Of a stretch of DNA of 42,998 nt, positions 34,143 through 41,559 are shown in pieces (the first letter of the stretch is position 1; each line of letters starts with the position of its first letter). The DNA lies in assembly GCA_964644555.1 (NCBI GenBank), contig CAZXWI010000002.1:1-42998 (forward strand), in the 5' to 3' direction. Under the pieces are notes generated by a model, which was not told the DNA's origin, made no database searches, and was given only the letters and a program-made list of their open reading frames with translations. The DNA comes from RUG14186 sp964644555 (lineage in GTDB: Bacteria > Bacillota > Clostridia > Eubacteriales > Anaerofustaceae). Made by a program: the position numbers and the translations under genes.

Positions 34143-34171
34143 TTGCTAAATCATGCGATATGGTGTAGAAT
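34143..34171 (+). promoter_or_regulatory. Promoter of rpsO
   Basis: TTGCTA (34143-34148), 17-nt spacer, TAGAAT (34166-34171). Confidence 0.65.
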
Positions 34172-34186
34172 ATTTAAGCATTAAAT

Positions 34187-34255
34187 TACCGTAACGCAGT
34201 AACCGAGTATCCGAACGGTTGCCGGGTTAACGGCGAATCATTTAAAATACGGAGG
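34187..34255 (+). ncRNA. Candidate autoregulatory leader of rpsO
   Basis: Hairpin AACCG/CGGTT (34201-34205, 34216-34220) is followed by GCCG/CGGC (34221-34224, 34231-34234). Alternatively CCGTAAC (34189-34195) pairs with GTTAACGG (34226-34233) around the first hairpin, a mutually exclusive fold. S15 represses its own mRNA through junction-like leaders in other bacteria. The ribosome site GGAGG follows. Family assignment is inference. Confidence 0.5.
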
Positions 34256-34262
34256 AAATAAA

Positions 34263-34523
34263 ATGTACATCGACAAAGCCGCAATTATTGCAGACAATGC
34301 CAAACACGAAGGTGATACAGGCTCTCCTGAAGTTCAGATCGCTATTCTTACAGCAAGAATCAACAACTTGAACGCTCACCTTAAAGAAAACAAAAAAGAC
34401 CACCATTCAAGAAGAGGACTTCTCAAAATGGTAGGTAAAAGAAGAAGACTTCTCGATTACCTTGCAAAGAATGATATCGAAAGATACAGAGCTTGCATAG
34501 CTAAATTAGGATTAAGAAAGTAA
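34263..34523 (+). CDS. rpsO: 30S ribosomal protein S15
   Basis: A primary 16S-binding protein of 86 residues, the usual length without a full-length N-terminal extension. GDTGSPEVQIAILTARINNL, HHSRRGLLKMVGKRRRLLDY and LGLRK are canonical. GGAGG lies 7 nt before the ATG. A monocistronic unit; pnp, its usual partner, does not follow. Confidence 0.98.
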   Translation: MYIDKAAIIADNAKHEGDTGSPEVQIAILTARINNLNAHLKENKKDHHSRRGLLKMVGKRRRLLDYLAKNDIERYRACIAKLGLRK

Positions 34524-34547
34524 TTAAAACTGAGAAATTCTAATCTA

Positions 34548-34588
34548 AATAAAGCCTGAAAATTTATTTTCAAGGCTTTATTTTTTTT
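34548..34588 (+). terminator. Terminator of rpsO
   Basis: AATAAAGCC (34548-34556) pairs with GGCTTTATT (34574-34582) around an inner A/T stem, followed by a run of T to 34588. Confidence 0.85.
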
Positions 34589-34668
34589 AGATTTATATGA
34601 TGAAAAAATACGAACGAAGAAGCGAAGTGAGTAGGTTTTTCGGCATTTTGGGGTATCATTTTCACCGC

Positions 34669-34757
34669 GACCCTGTCCCCATATGCAAAAAAATCGAAAA
34701 ATCTTCCACGAAAGTGTTAAGACCCTGTCCCAAGATGCATTTTTTAATCACAAAACT
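34669..34757. repeat. GACC-box repeat region B
   Basis: Two direct copies of GACCCTGTCCC (34669-34679 and 34721-34731), 52 nt apart, each continuing into A-rich or T-rich ATGCA sequence. The second copy, GACCCTGTCCCAAGATGCAT, matches region C at 17 of 20 bases, and the match continues into the following ATC segment. CACGAAAGTG (34707-34716) matches region A inverted. The rest of 34589-34857 has no gene that I can support. Confidence 0.65.
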
Positions 34758-34857
34758 CATATCCTCAAGACCAGCTGTCAAGAATAGACAACTGTCTTAG
34801 TTAAACTTATAAATGCTACCACATCCTTAAAATATTATTATAAAAATAAAAAATACA

Positions 34858-34885
34858 TTGCAATACGAAAATAATGTAGTATAAT
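34858..34885 (+). promoter_or_regulatory. Promoter of the metK leader
   Basis: TTGCAA (34858-34863), 16-nt spacer, TATAAT (34880-34885). Confidence 0.75.
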
Positions 34886-34904
34886 ATCCGTGAATTTAAT
34901 AAAC

Positions 34905-35032
34905 CCTTATTAAGAGTGGCGGAGTGAACAGGCACTATGAAACCCGGCAACCGACTTAAAGCACGGTGCTAAAACCTGCAGACATTGTCTGAATGATGAG
35001 GAATGTGGGTCCTCATAAAATGAGGATTTTTT
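34905..35032 (+). ncRNA. SAM-I (S-box) riboswitch with terminator
   Basis: The aptamer core is clear: AAGAGTGGCGGAGTGAACAG, then CACTATGAAACCCGGCAACC, then CACGGTGCTAAAACCTGCAG. P1 is CCTTATTA (34905-34912) with TGATGAGG (34994-35001). The expression platform is a terminator, TCCTCAT (35010-35016) / ATGAGGA (35020-35026) plus six T. The antiterminator is ATGAGGA (34996-35002) with the same TCCTCAT. With SAM bound, P1 holds ATGAGG and the terminator forms: metK is turned off by its product. Confidence 0.95.
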
Positions 35033-35072
35033 CATTTGTAAAGAAAACTTAAAGGGTTGGAAAAGAGGATAT

Positions 35073-36230
35073 ATGAAACATTTATTTACTTCGGAATCGG
35101 TTACCGAGGGGCATCCCGACAAAATGTGCGACCAGATCAGCGATGCTGTTTTGGACGCTATCTTAGCCGAGGACAAACAATCAAGGGTAGCATGTGAGTG
35201 TGCTGCCACAACAGGACTTATGCTCGTAATGGGTGAAATCACCACGGATTGCTATGTGGACATTCAAAACATTGCCAGAGATACCATTCGTGATATCGGC
35301 TACACAAGGGCAAAATACGGTTTTGATGCAGATACTTGCGCCATTTTGACTTCCATAAAAGAGCAATCGGGCGACATTGCAATGGGTGTAGATAATAGCT
35401 TTGAAGCTAAATCTGAGAACAAAACCAAAGAACTCGGAGCAGGGGATCAGGGTTTAATGTTCGGATATGCATGCCGTGAAACAAAAGAACTTATGCCTTT
35501 GCCTATAATGCAGGCGCATAAATTGTCAAGAAAGCTTGCCGAAGTAAGAAAATCGGGCGAACTTGCATACCTTCGCCCCGATGGAAAGAGCCAGGTAACA
35601 GTTGAGTACGATGGCGATAAACCGGTTAGAATAGATACCGTTGTCATCTCCACACAGCATGATGCCGAGGTAAGTCAGGAGCAAATAAGAGAGGATGTTA
35701 TCAACAAAGTTATCATGCCGAATTTGCCGAGTGATTTATCTCACGATGATATGAAAATATATGTTAACCCCACGGGCAGATTCGTAACAGGAGGTCCTTT
35801 GGGAGATGCAGGCTTAACGGGCAGAAAGATAATCGTTGATACCTACGGCGGTTCTGCACCTCACGGTGGCGGAGCATTCTCGGGAAAAGACCCGACCAAG
35901 GTTGACAGAAGTGCCGCATATATGGCAAGATACATAGCCAAAAATATCGTTGCAGCCTCTCTTGCCGATAAATGCTGTATTGAACTTGCTTACGCAATCG
36001 GTGTTGCCAAGCCGGTAAGTGTATATGTAAATACTTATTCCACAGGTAAAATCAGCGATGATAAAATTGTTCAGCTCATCAACGAACGACTCGACCTCAG
36101 ACCCGGTGCTATAATCGAATATCTCGATTTACTTCGTCCTATCTACAAAAAAACAGCCGCATATGGTCATTTCGGACGAGAAGATGCAGGATTCCCGTGG
36201 GAAGAAATCGATCCAAACCTTTTTTCGTAA
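35073..36230 (+). CDS. metK: S-adenosylmethionine synthetase
   Basis: Makes SAM from methionine and ATP. The 385 residues show FTSESVTEGHPDKMCDQISDA, GAGDQGLMFGYA, GRFVTGGPLGDAGLTGRKI and the P-loop-like GGGAFSGKDPTKVDRSAAY, all canonical. GAGG precedes the ATG. Controlled by the SAM riboswitch directly upstream. A downstream oxidoreductase gene follows by 11 nt and so would be under the same control. Confidence 0.98.
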   Translation: MKHLFTSESVTEGHPDKMCDQISDAVLDAILAEDKQSRVACECAATTGLMLVMGEITTDCYVDIQNIARDTIRDIGYTRAKYGFDADTCAILTSIKEQSGDIAMGVDNSFEAKSENKTKELGAGDQGLMFGYACRETKELMPLPIMQAHKLSRKLAEVRKSGELAYLRPDGKSQVTVEYDGDKPVRIDTVVISTQHDAEVSQEQIREDVINKVIMPNLPSDLSHDDMKIYVNPTGRFVTGGPLGDAGLTGRKIIVDTYGGSAPHGGGAFSGKDPTKVDRSAAYMARYIAKNIVAASLADKCCIELAYAIGVAKPVSVYVNTYSTGKISDDKIVQLINERLDLRPGAIIEYLDLLRPIYKKTAAYGHFGREDAGFPWEEIDPNLFS

Positions 36231-36241
36231 GGTAAAAATAG

Positions 36242-37219
36242 GTGAAAAAAATTGCGGTAATAGGCGCAACGGGCAGTGCAAGAAAGCGTACTGCCCCCGC
36301 CCTTAGGGATTCCGAAGAATTCAAAATAAGCGCCATACAAGGCAGAAACGCACAAAAGCTTGAGGAAATGTGCCGTGAATATGGTATTGACGGATATTAT
36401 TTGAGTGCAAAAGAAATGCTTGATAATGCCGAATATGATATTATTTACATAGCCAACCCTCCGTTTATGCATTTTGATGATATAAAAATGTGTTTTGAGT
36501 ACGAAAAGCCTATAATATGCGAAAAACCCATGTGCCTTAGTCCGTATCAAAGTTACGAGATCGCAGAAATATCAAAGCAAAAAAACATTCCTTTAATGAT
36601 TGCTCACCAAATGCGCCACCAAAGGGCGTATGATTTTATCAAAAATTATATAGAAAGCGGTAAATTGGGACAGATAAGCTTTGTTTATGCAAGGTGGGAT
36701 TATCTGCTGGATAGCAAAAAGCCCAGTTCACTATGGAAATGCGACTATGAAAAAAGCGGGGGCGGTGTTATGAACGATGTGGGTATTCATTTGCTCGATT
36801 TTATTCTGGGACTGTTCGGTAACCCTCTTCGTGTGGAGGGCAAAGGTGAAATAGGTTCTCTAGGAAATATCTATTCGAGCGAAACCGCACTTTGTGTGTA
36901 TAACGGATTTTCCTGCGTTGTGGAATGCTCTTTTGAAAGGGAAAGCATTAATAACGAATTTATGATTTTGGGAACTCGCTCTTGCATAAGAATCCCGAAC
37001 GGAATGGGCGAAAAGAGCATAAAATGCCTCCATATAGATGATTTAACGGGTCGAAAAACCGTATATTTCAGCGATGAAAATCTTTACAAAAACGAAGTCG
37101 AGGATTTCGGCAAATATTTAGACGGCGACACCACGCTGCAACACAGAATTACTACAGCAGAAGATGCTTTGTTGTGCGAGCAAATAATTCAAGTGTGTCG
37201 TTGCAGTAGTAATAATTAA
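36242..37219 (+). CDS. Gfo/Idh/MocA-family oxidoreductase
   Basis: A 325-residue NAD(P)-dependent sugar or inositol dehydrogenase-like protein. The N-terminal Rossmann loop is IAVIGATGSARKR (a loose GxGxxG: G-A-T-G-S-A); CEKPMCLS is the EKP motif, and GGGVMNDVGIHLLDFILG is the usual second-domain start. I use GTG 36242 with AGGT before it; the ribosome site is weak. As it is read through from the SAM-riboswitch transcript, a link with methionine or SAM use is possible, but substrate is unknown. The unusual glycine loop deserves a look. Confidence 0.85.
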   Translation: MKKIAVIGATGSARKRTAPALRDSEEFKISAIQGRNAQKLEEMCREYGIDGYYLSAKEMLDNAEYDIIYIANPPFMHFDDIKMCFEYEKPIICEKPMCLSPYQSYEIAEISKQKNIPLMIAHQMRHQRAYDFIKNYIESGKLGQISFVYARWDYLLDSKKPSSLWKCDYEKSGGGVMNDVGIHLLDFILGLFGNPLRVEGKGEIGSLGNIYSSETALCVYNGFSCVVECSFERESINNEFMILGTRSCIRIPNGMGEKSIKCLHIDDLTGRKTVYFSDENLYKNEVEDFGKYLDGDTTLQHRITTAEDALLCEQIIQVCRCSSNN

Positions 37220-37252
37220 ATAAATGAACCAATTTAAGTAATTTTGCTGATG

Positions 37253-37286
37253 AAAGAAAGAATCTTCGGAGTTCTTTCTTTTTGTT
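37253..37286 (+). terminator. Terminator after the oxidoreductase gene
   Basis: AAAGAAAGAA (37253-37262) and TTCTTTCTTT (37272-37281) form a 10-bp stem with a TTCG-type loop, followed by TTTGTTTT. Confidence 0.85.
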
Positions 37287-37361
37287 TTGCTTTTGTGGGT
37301 TAGACTATAATTTATAAACAGCAATGTTTTAGAGGGAAAATTAAATTTATGCGGCGAGCCC

Positions 37362-37452
37362 CGGTCCAGCTGAACAAGGTTTGGATAAAATTTAGACCTG
37401 GTCCCAAGGTGCATAATTTTATCAAAACCATCAAACTTTGGACCAAGTTCCC
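37362..37452. repeat. GACC-box repeat region C
   Basis: Three related boxes: CGGTCC at about 37362, GACCTGGTCCC at 37395-37405, and GGACCAAGTTCCC at 37440-37452. GACCTGGTCCCAAGGTGCAT (from 37395) matches region B at 17 of 20 positions, and similarity appears to go on. No protein is supported in the gap 37287-37558. Confidence 0.6.
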
Positions 37453-37558
37453 AAAGATAAAAAGACAGCTTTCTAAGATTATTCCACTATTTTTTACACA
37501 AATGTCATTTAACCGCACAAAAAAATCTCTTGCAGTTTAACATTGCAAGAGAAAATTT

Positions 37559-38396
37559 TTATTTATAGTTTCTGAAAATGAATTCACAGCTTTGAGTTGC
37601 ACCGCTTAAAAGGGCGGTGTAGAGTTTGGGCAATGCTCTTATTGCATCGTTTTGGGCATAGCTTACGAGCTGTAAATAGGAGAAGCTGTTTTTCTCTTTG
37701 TCATTTCCCGGAGCGCTCCAAACCGAATGGCTTTCGTTGAGGATGTTGTTTTTATCGGGAAGTGCTTTGTAATTAAACTCTTTTCCTGCACTTTGGAAAA
37801 TGCTTTTTTTGCCGGATAAAGCTTTTGTGAGCTTTTGTATGCAATCGGCTAAGAGATTATCGGGAATAAGCTGTTTTTTGATTTCAGATATTAAGTATTT
37901 GTAAAATTCTTCTATTACGGTTATTTCACTTTCAGATAAAGCCGTGAAAGAAGTCAGTTCCGAAACGTTTTTATTTAACACTCCGCACATACAGGAGTCG
38001 ATTTCAACAAAAATTTTGTTGAGTTTTACTCTGTCGGTTTCATCATTTGTTAGGTGCGATACATAATCCGATGTTCTGTAGTTCAGCAAATAATGAACGG
38101 CACATCCCATGAAGTATGCTGTGAGAGTTCCTTTAGCATTTTTGTCCGCTTTTGATATGTATTTTCGTGCAATGTCGAAGAAATTCACTTTGCATAATTT
38201 GATTTCGTTAGCACAGCTTCGTATCCATGTGTTTTCGGTTTTGGAAAAAGCATCGTAAAAATATAATAAATTCGTATGATATTGAACCTAATTTAAAGAC
38301 ATTATCTTTTTCGCTCAATAATTTTCTTACTTCTTCCTCTTTTATTTTTTGCAACGCATTTTCTGCGCAGATTACATTTGAAAGCACTGTTGACAT
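37559..38396 (-). pseudogene. Frameshifted phospholipase C-like gene
   Basis: Two reading frames form one gene. The first starts at ATG 38396 with a good AAGGAG site and reads to FKLGSISYE. The second frame then continues LLYFYDAFSKTENTWIRS, CANEIKLCKVNFFDIARK and TAYFMGCAVHYLLNYRTSDY. One extra T near 38268-38272 would join them as E-F-L-L-Y-F-Y-D. The joined N-terminus resembles zinc-dependent phospholipase C-like proteins (a lGxxGPDxxfyy segment, then YxxGxxcHyxLD). The metal His/Asp of those motifs are largely replaced here. Likely a decayed gene; a sequencing error is the alternative. A second start at 38188 (GTG) would give a 209-residue remnant. Confidence 0.6.
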
Positions 38397-38419
38397 AATT
38401 TCTACTCCTTAACAAACAA

Positions 38420-38428
38420 ATTATAACA
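38420..38428 (-). promoter_or_regulatory. Extended -10 promoter of the frameshifted gene
   Basis: On the minus strand TGT-TATAAT (-10 at 38420-38425), no clear -35. The RNA would start about 17 nt before the ATG. Confidence 0.5.
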
Positions 38429-38485
38429 TAATAATCGCTTTTGACAGCGTTTTTACTCAAAACAAAAGCACAAAATGCAATCTTG

Positions 38486-38494
38486 TGTTATAAT
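38486..38494 (+). promoter_or_regulatory. Extended -10 promoter of the half EPSP synthase gene
   Basis: TGT-TATAAT at 38486-38494, about 36 nt before the ATG, with no good -35. Divergent from the promoter at 38420. Confidence 0.55.
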
Positions 38495-38529
38495 CTACAG
38501 TAGCAATTTATTTACAAGGGTATATCAAT

Positions 38530-39186
38530 ATGATATTAAGAGTGAAACCGTCCCTTTTAAGAGGGTATATAACCCCGTATTTTGTGGACGATGAAGACGA
38601 ATTCAATGCTTTCAGTGCTTCTTTGTGGGCGGCGATGTCGCTGTTTTGCCCTGAGTTGACGGTTAGCGGAATAAGGGCAAGTTCGCCTCAAATAAAAAAG
38701 CTTAAAGATATTTTGTATAAATACGGTGCAGGCGAAGCCAACCACATGAAAGGTTTTGCGTTCAAAGGGAATATTTCGGGAATTGATGAAGATATTACGG
38801 AGTGTGGTTCGTTGATTCCGATAATAGTGCTTCTTTGCTCAACCTCGGCAAAGCCATGTTCTCTAAGCGTAGATCCAAGCAATATAAAATCACGGGATTT
38901 ATTCGAAAAGAGCGCTCAAATGGCTGAGGACTTAGGTGCTGATTGTATGTTTATGTCAGATGTTTTGATGATAAAAAGTAAAGGCAGAAAACTTTCCGGC
39001 GGCATAGTCAACACCCACTCCGACTACCGCATAACGGCTTGCTGCGCATTGGCTTCTTTATTCAGCGATGGTGAGATAAGTGTGTTTAATGCCGAATCCA
39101 TAAACAGAGTATATCCCAAGTTTTGGCAGATATTTCGTGCATACGGAGGTAATGTGTACCTCAAAGAAAAGTATGAAAAGCAGTAA
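38530..39186 (+). CDS. Half-length EPSP-synthase paralogue
   Basis: A 218-residue protein resembling only the C-terminal part of AroA. ITECGSLIPIIVLLCSTSA aligns with CPDLGPILFALSA of the window's own AroA, IKSRDLFEKS with LKESDRIKAM, NTHSDYRITACCALAS with SHNDHRIAMALGVL, and AESINRVYPKFWQIFRAYGG with VNKSFPEFWERFGEVGG. The PSKS loop, SSQ segment and most substrate Arg/Lys are absent, and one His of HNDHR is Tyr. It cannot be a complete EPSP synthase; it may be a binding or regulatory protein. AAGGG precedes the ATG, and its own promoter and terminator suggest it is expressed. Function unknown. Confidence 0.72.
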   Translation: MILRVKPSLLRGYITPYFVDDEDEFNAFSASLWAAMSLFCPELTVSGIRASSPQIKKLKDILYKYGAGEANHMKGFAFKGNISGIDEDITECGSLIPIIVLLCSTSAKPCSLSVDPSNIKSRDLFEKSAQMAEDLGADCMFMSDVLMIKSKGRKLSGGIVNTHSDYRITACCALASLFSDGEISVFNAESINRVYPKFWQIFRAYGGNVYLKEKYEKQ

Positions 39187-39206
39187 AGTGAATATTAAAT
39201 TTTCAT

Positions 39207-39245
39207 GGCAGTTATTCAGTAACAAGTGAATAACTGCCTTATATT
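39207..39245 (+). terminator. Hairpin/terminator after the half EPSP synthase
   Basis: GGCAGTTATTCA (39207-39218) and TGAATAACTGCC (39227-39238) form a perfect 12-bp stem with an 8-nt loop, followed by TTATATTATAAT, a weak T-tract. Confidence 0.7.
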
Positions 39246-39253
39246 ATAATAGG

Positions 39254-39293
39254 GGAATTATATAATTCCTATTAAACCTATAGGAATTATAGG
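39254..39293 (+). promoter_or_regulatory. Candidate IscR operators
   Basis: A perfect 16-bp palindrome GGAATTATATAATTCC (39254-39269) is followed by CCTATA-GGAAT-TATAGG (39277-39293), an inverted repeat that repeats the GGAATTAT word. Both lie just before the -35 of the iscSUR promoter. Binding by the IscR encoded in the same operon is inference. Confidence 0.55.
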
Positions 39294-39300
39294 AAAAGTA

Positions 39301-39329
39301 TTGACAAACCCTGATAAGTATTTTAAAAT
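39301..39329 (+). promoter_or_regulatory. Promoter of iscS-iscU-iscR
   Basis: TTGACA (39301-39306), 17-nt spacer, TAAAAT (39324-39329). Confidence 0.85.
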
Positions 39330-39363
39330 TAAATTACAAAGATGATAAAAGAGGTTCAGATAT

Positions 39364-40548
39364 ATGCAAAAAACAGTATATGCAGATAATGCTGCAACAA
39401 CAAGAGTTTCGCAAACAGCGCTTGATGCAATGCTTCCATGCTTTACTATAGACTACGGCAATCCCTCGGGTTTTTATGCTCTGTCAAGGAATGCAAAAGT
39501 TTTGCTTGAAAAAGCAAGAGAAGATATAGCAAATTGCATTGGTGCCGAAAGCGGTGAAATATACTTTACCGCAGGCGGCAGTGAGAGCGACAACTGGGCG
39601 CTGAAAGGTGTTGCTGCCTTACTTGGAAACAAAAAAGGCAAGCACATTATTACCACAAAAATAGAACACCATGCAATCCTTTATACTGCACAGTACCTTG
39701 AAGGTCAGGGCTTTGAGGTTACCTATTTAAGTGTGGATAAAGACGGTATGATATCCCTTGATGAACTCAAAAGTGCAATCAGAGATGACACCATTCTTAT
39801 ATCTGTAATGGCTGCCAACAACGAAATAGGTACTATCCAGCCCATTGCCGAAATAGGTAAAATTGCTCATGAGCACGGCATACTCTTCCACACCGATGCA
39901 GTACAGGCAGTGGGGCATATCCCCATTAATGTAAAAGAAATGAATATAGATATGCTTTCCATGGCTTCCCACAAATTCAATGGTCCGAAAGGGGCAGGTG
40001 CTTTGTATGTAAAAAACACGATTAAACTGCCCGCTTTGATTATCGGAGGAGGTCAGGAGAAAAAGCGCCGTGGCGGAACGGAAAATGTGGCAGGATATGT
40101 GGGAATGGCAGCGGCTTTAAAAGAAGCAATCAGTGAAATGAGTGAAGAAGCTTTAAGGCTTACCCATCTTCGTGATAAGCTCATTTCGGGAGTATTGGAA
40201 AAGATTCCGTATTCATTTTTGACAGGTCATCCTGCTAAGCGCCTCCCCGGTACGGCTTCATTCATATTCGAATGTGTGGAGGGCGAATCATTGGTTTTGA
40301 TGCTCGACTATAACGGCATTTGTGCTTCCAGCGGTTCGGCTTGTTCCAGCGGTTCACTTGACCCATCGCATGTATTGCTTGCAATAGGTCTTGTGCATGA
40401 GCAGGCACACGGCTCTCTCAGGCTCTCGCTTGGAAAATACAACACCGAAGAAGATGTTGATTATATATTGGAAAAACTTCCCGATATAGTGGCAAGATTA
40501 AGAGATATGTCCCCACTTTGGGAGAAAAAAGTAAAAGGAGAAATTTAA
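39364..40548 (+). CDS. iscS: Cysteine desulfurase
   Basis: PLP enzyme of 394 residues that takes sulfur from cysteine for Fe-S assembly. YADNAATTRVS, GGSESDNWALKG, KIEHHAIL, the PLP-binding segment SMASHKFNGPKGAGALY, RRGGTENVAG, and the catalytic-Cys loop ASSGSACSSGSLDPSHVL all fit the NifS/IscS type. GAGG before the ATG. The product hands sulfur to IscU encoded 2 nt downstream. Confidence 0.95.
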   Translation: MQKTVYADNAATTRVSQTALDAMLPCFTIDYGNPSGFYALSRNAKVLLEKAREDIANCIGAESGEIYFTAGGSESDNWALKGVAALLGNKKGKHIITTKIEHHAILYTAQYLEGQGFEVTYLSVDKDGMISLDELKSAIRDDTILISVMAANNEIGTIQPIAEIGKIAHEHGILFHTDAVQAVGHIPINVKEMNIDMLSMASHKFNGPKGAGALYVKNTIKLPALIIGGGQEKKRRGGTENVAGYVGMAAALKEAISEMSEEALRLTHLRDKLISGVLEKIPYSFLTGHPAKRLPGTASFIFECVEGESLVLMLDYNGICASSGSACSSGSLDPSHVLLAIGLVHEQAHGSLRLSLGKYNTEEDVDYILEKLPDIVARLRDMSPLWEKKVKGEI

Positions 40549-40550
40549 CA

Positions 40551-41003
40551 ATGTTGTATTCCGAAAAAGTTATGGACCATTTCCAGAATCCGAGAAATGT
40601 AGGTGAAATAGAAAACGCAAATGCAGTCGGAGAAGTAGGCAATGCCAAATGCGGCGATATTATGAAAATATATATGCAAATAAATGACGATGGCATTATA
40701 GAAGATGTAAAGTTCAAAACCTACGGCTGCGGTGCCGCAATAGCCACAAGTTCCATGGCAACGGAGCTTGTTAAGGGAAAGAGCATTGAAGAAGCTCTCA
40801 GCGTGTCCAATAAAGCCGTTATGGAGGCTCTTGACGGGCTTCCTCCCGTTAAGGTGCATTGCTCCGTGCTTGCCGAAGAAGCAATAAAGGCTGCCCTTGC
40901 CGACTATTACACAAAGCTTGGCAAAGACCCTAAAGAGTTTATCGGCTGCGATATGAATTGCTCCTGCTGCCATCACGAGCATGACGAAGCCGAGGAAGAA
41001 TAG
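40551..41003 (+). CDS. iscU: Fe-S cluster scaffold protein
   Basis: Scaffold on which the cluster is built before transfer. The 150 residues carry the three Cys and the Asp of the family: GNAKCGDIMKIY, KFKTYGCGAAIATSSMATEL and PPVKVHCSVLAEEAI. I use ATG 40551, with GGAG upstream, which gives the standard MLYSEKVMDHFQNPRNVG start; the open frame reaches further into iscS. A short Cys/His-rich tail (CDMNCSCCHHEHDEAEEE) follows the fold and may bind metal. Adjacent iscR starts right at its stop. Confidence 0.93.
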   Translation: MLYSEKVMDHFQNPRNVGEIENANAVGEVGNAKCGDIMKIYMQINDDGIIEDVKFKTYGCGAAIATSSMATELVKGKSIEEALSVSNKAVMEALDGLPPVKVHCSVLAEEAIKAALADYYTKLGKDPKEFIGCDMNCSCCHHEHDEAEEE

Positions 41004-41429
41004 ATGAAGGTATCCACCAAAGGCCGCTATGCTCTCAAATTTATGTTTGATTTGGCTCTCAATGCCGATACCGCACCGATAAGCTTGAGGGACGTGTCGG
41101 CAAGGCAGGATGTTTCCGTAAAATATTTGGAGCAAATTGTGCCACCGTTAGTTAATGCCGGTTTTATATTAAGCACCAGAGGCAAAAGCGGAGGTTATTC
41201 CCTTAGCAAAAATGCGAGCGACTACACCGTAGGCGATATAGTGAATTTGCTTGAGGGCGATGTAGCGCCTGCCCCCTGCACGGCAAATGCACCCTGCCCC
41301 AATGCAGCCGGATGCGTTGAAAAAAAAGTTTGGGATAAGGTCAAGGCTGCGGTTGATGGAGTGCTTAACTCTATCACATTGCAGGATATGGTTGATGAGA
41401 GCATTGGGGATAGCAAAGGGGAATTATAA
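41004..41429 (+). CDS. iscR: Rrf2-family Fe-S regulator IscR
   Basis: A 141-residue winged-helix repressor. KVSTKGRYALKFMFDLAL and RGKSGGYSLSK are Rrf2 signatures. Cys92, Cys98 and Cys104 have the same numbers and spacing as the [2Fe-2S] ligands of E. coli IscR; the fourth ligand His107 there is Lys here. This suggests Fe-S sensing rather than a CymR role. It is the last gene of the operon, so it could autoregulate through the palindromes at 39254-39293. No clear terminator follows. Confidence 0.92.
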   Translation: MKVSTKGRYALKFMFDLALNADTAPISLRDVSARQDVSVKYLEQIVPPLVNAGFILSTRGKSGGYSLSKNASDYTVGDIVNLLEGDVAPAPCTANAPCPNAAGCVEKKVWDKVKAAVDGVLNSITLQDMVDESIGDSKGEL

Positions 41430-41502
41430 AGTCTTATAAATGATAAGAATAATTAAATAGTGAAAAATTTTATGATAGGTAAAATTTTGATTGATTTCAT
41501 TT

Positions 41503-41515
41503 GGACCTGTTCTCG
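41503..41515. repeat. GACC-box D (single copy)
   Basis: GGACCTGTTCTCG, closest to GGACCGGTTCTC of region A (29966-29977). Confidence 0.4.
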
Positions 41516-41533
41516 AAAATTCTAAATCTCACT

Positions 41534-41559
41534 AAAAAAGCCGCAGGAAACCCTGCGGC
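41534..41559 (-). terminator. Minus-strand terminator of the DIP1984-family gene
   Basis: GCCGCAGG (41540-41547), 4-nt loop, CCTGCGGC (41552-41559); on the minus strand six T follow. It lies about 190 nt past the stop codon, an unusually long 3' tail. Confidence 0.8.

Noticed and set aside
34597..34800. A 67-codon open frame over repeat region B
   Set aside because: It is made from the repeat boxes; no ribosome site and no similarity.
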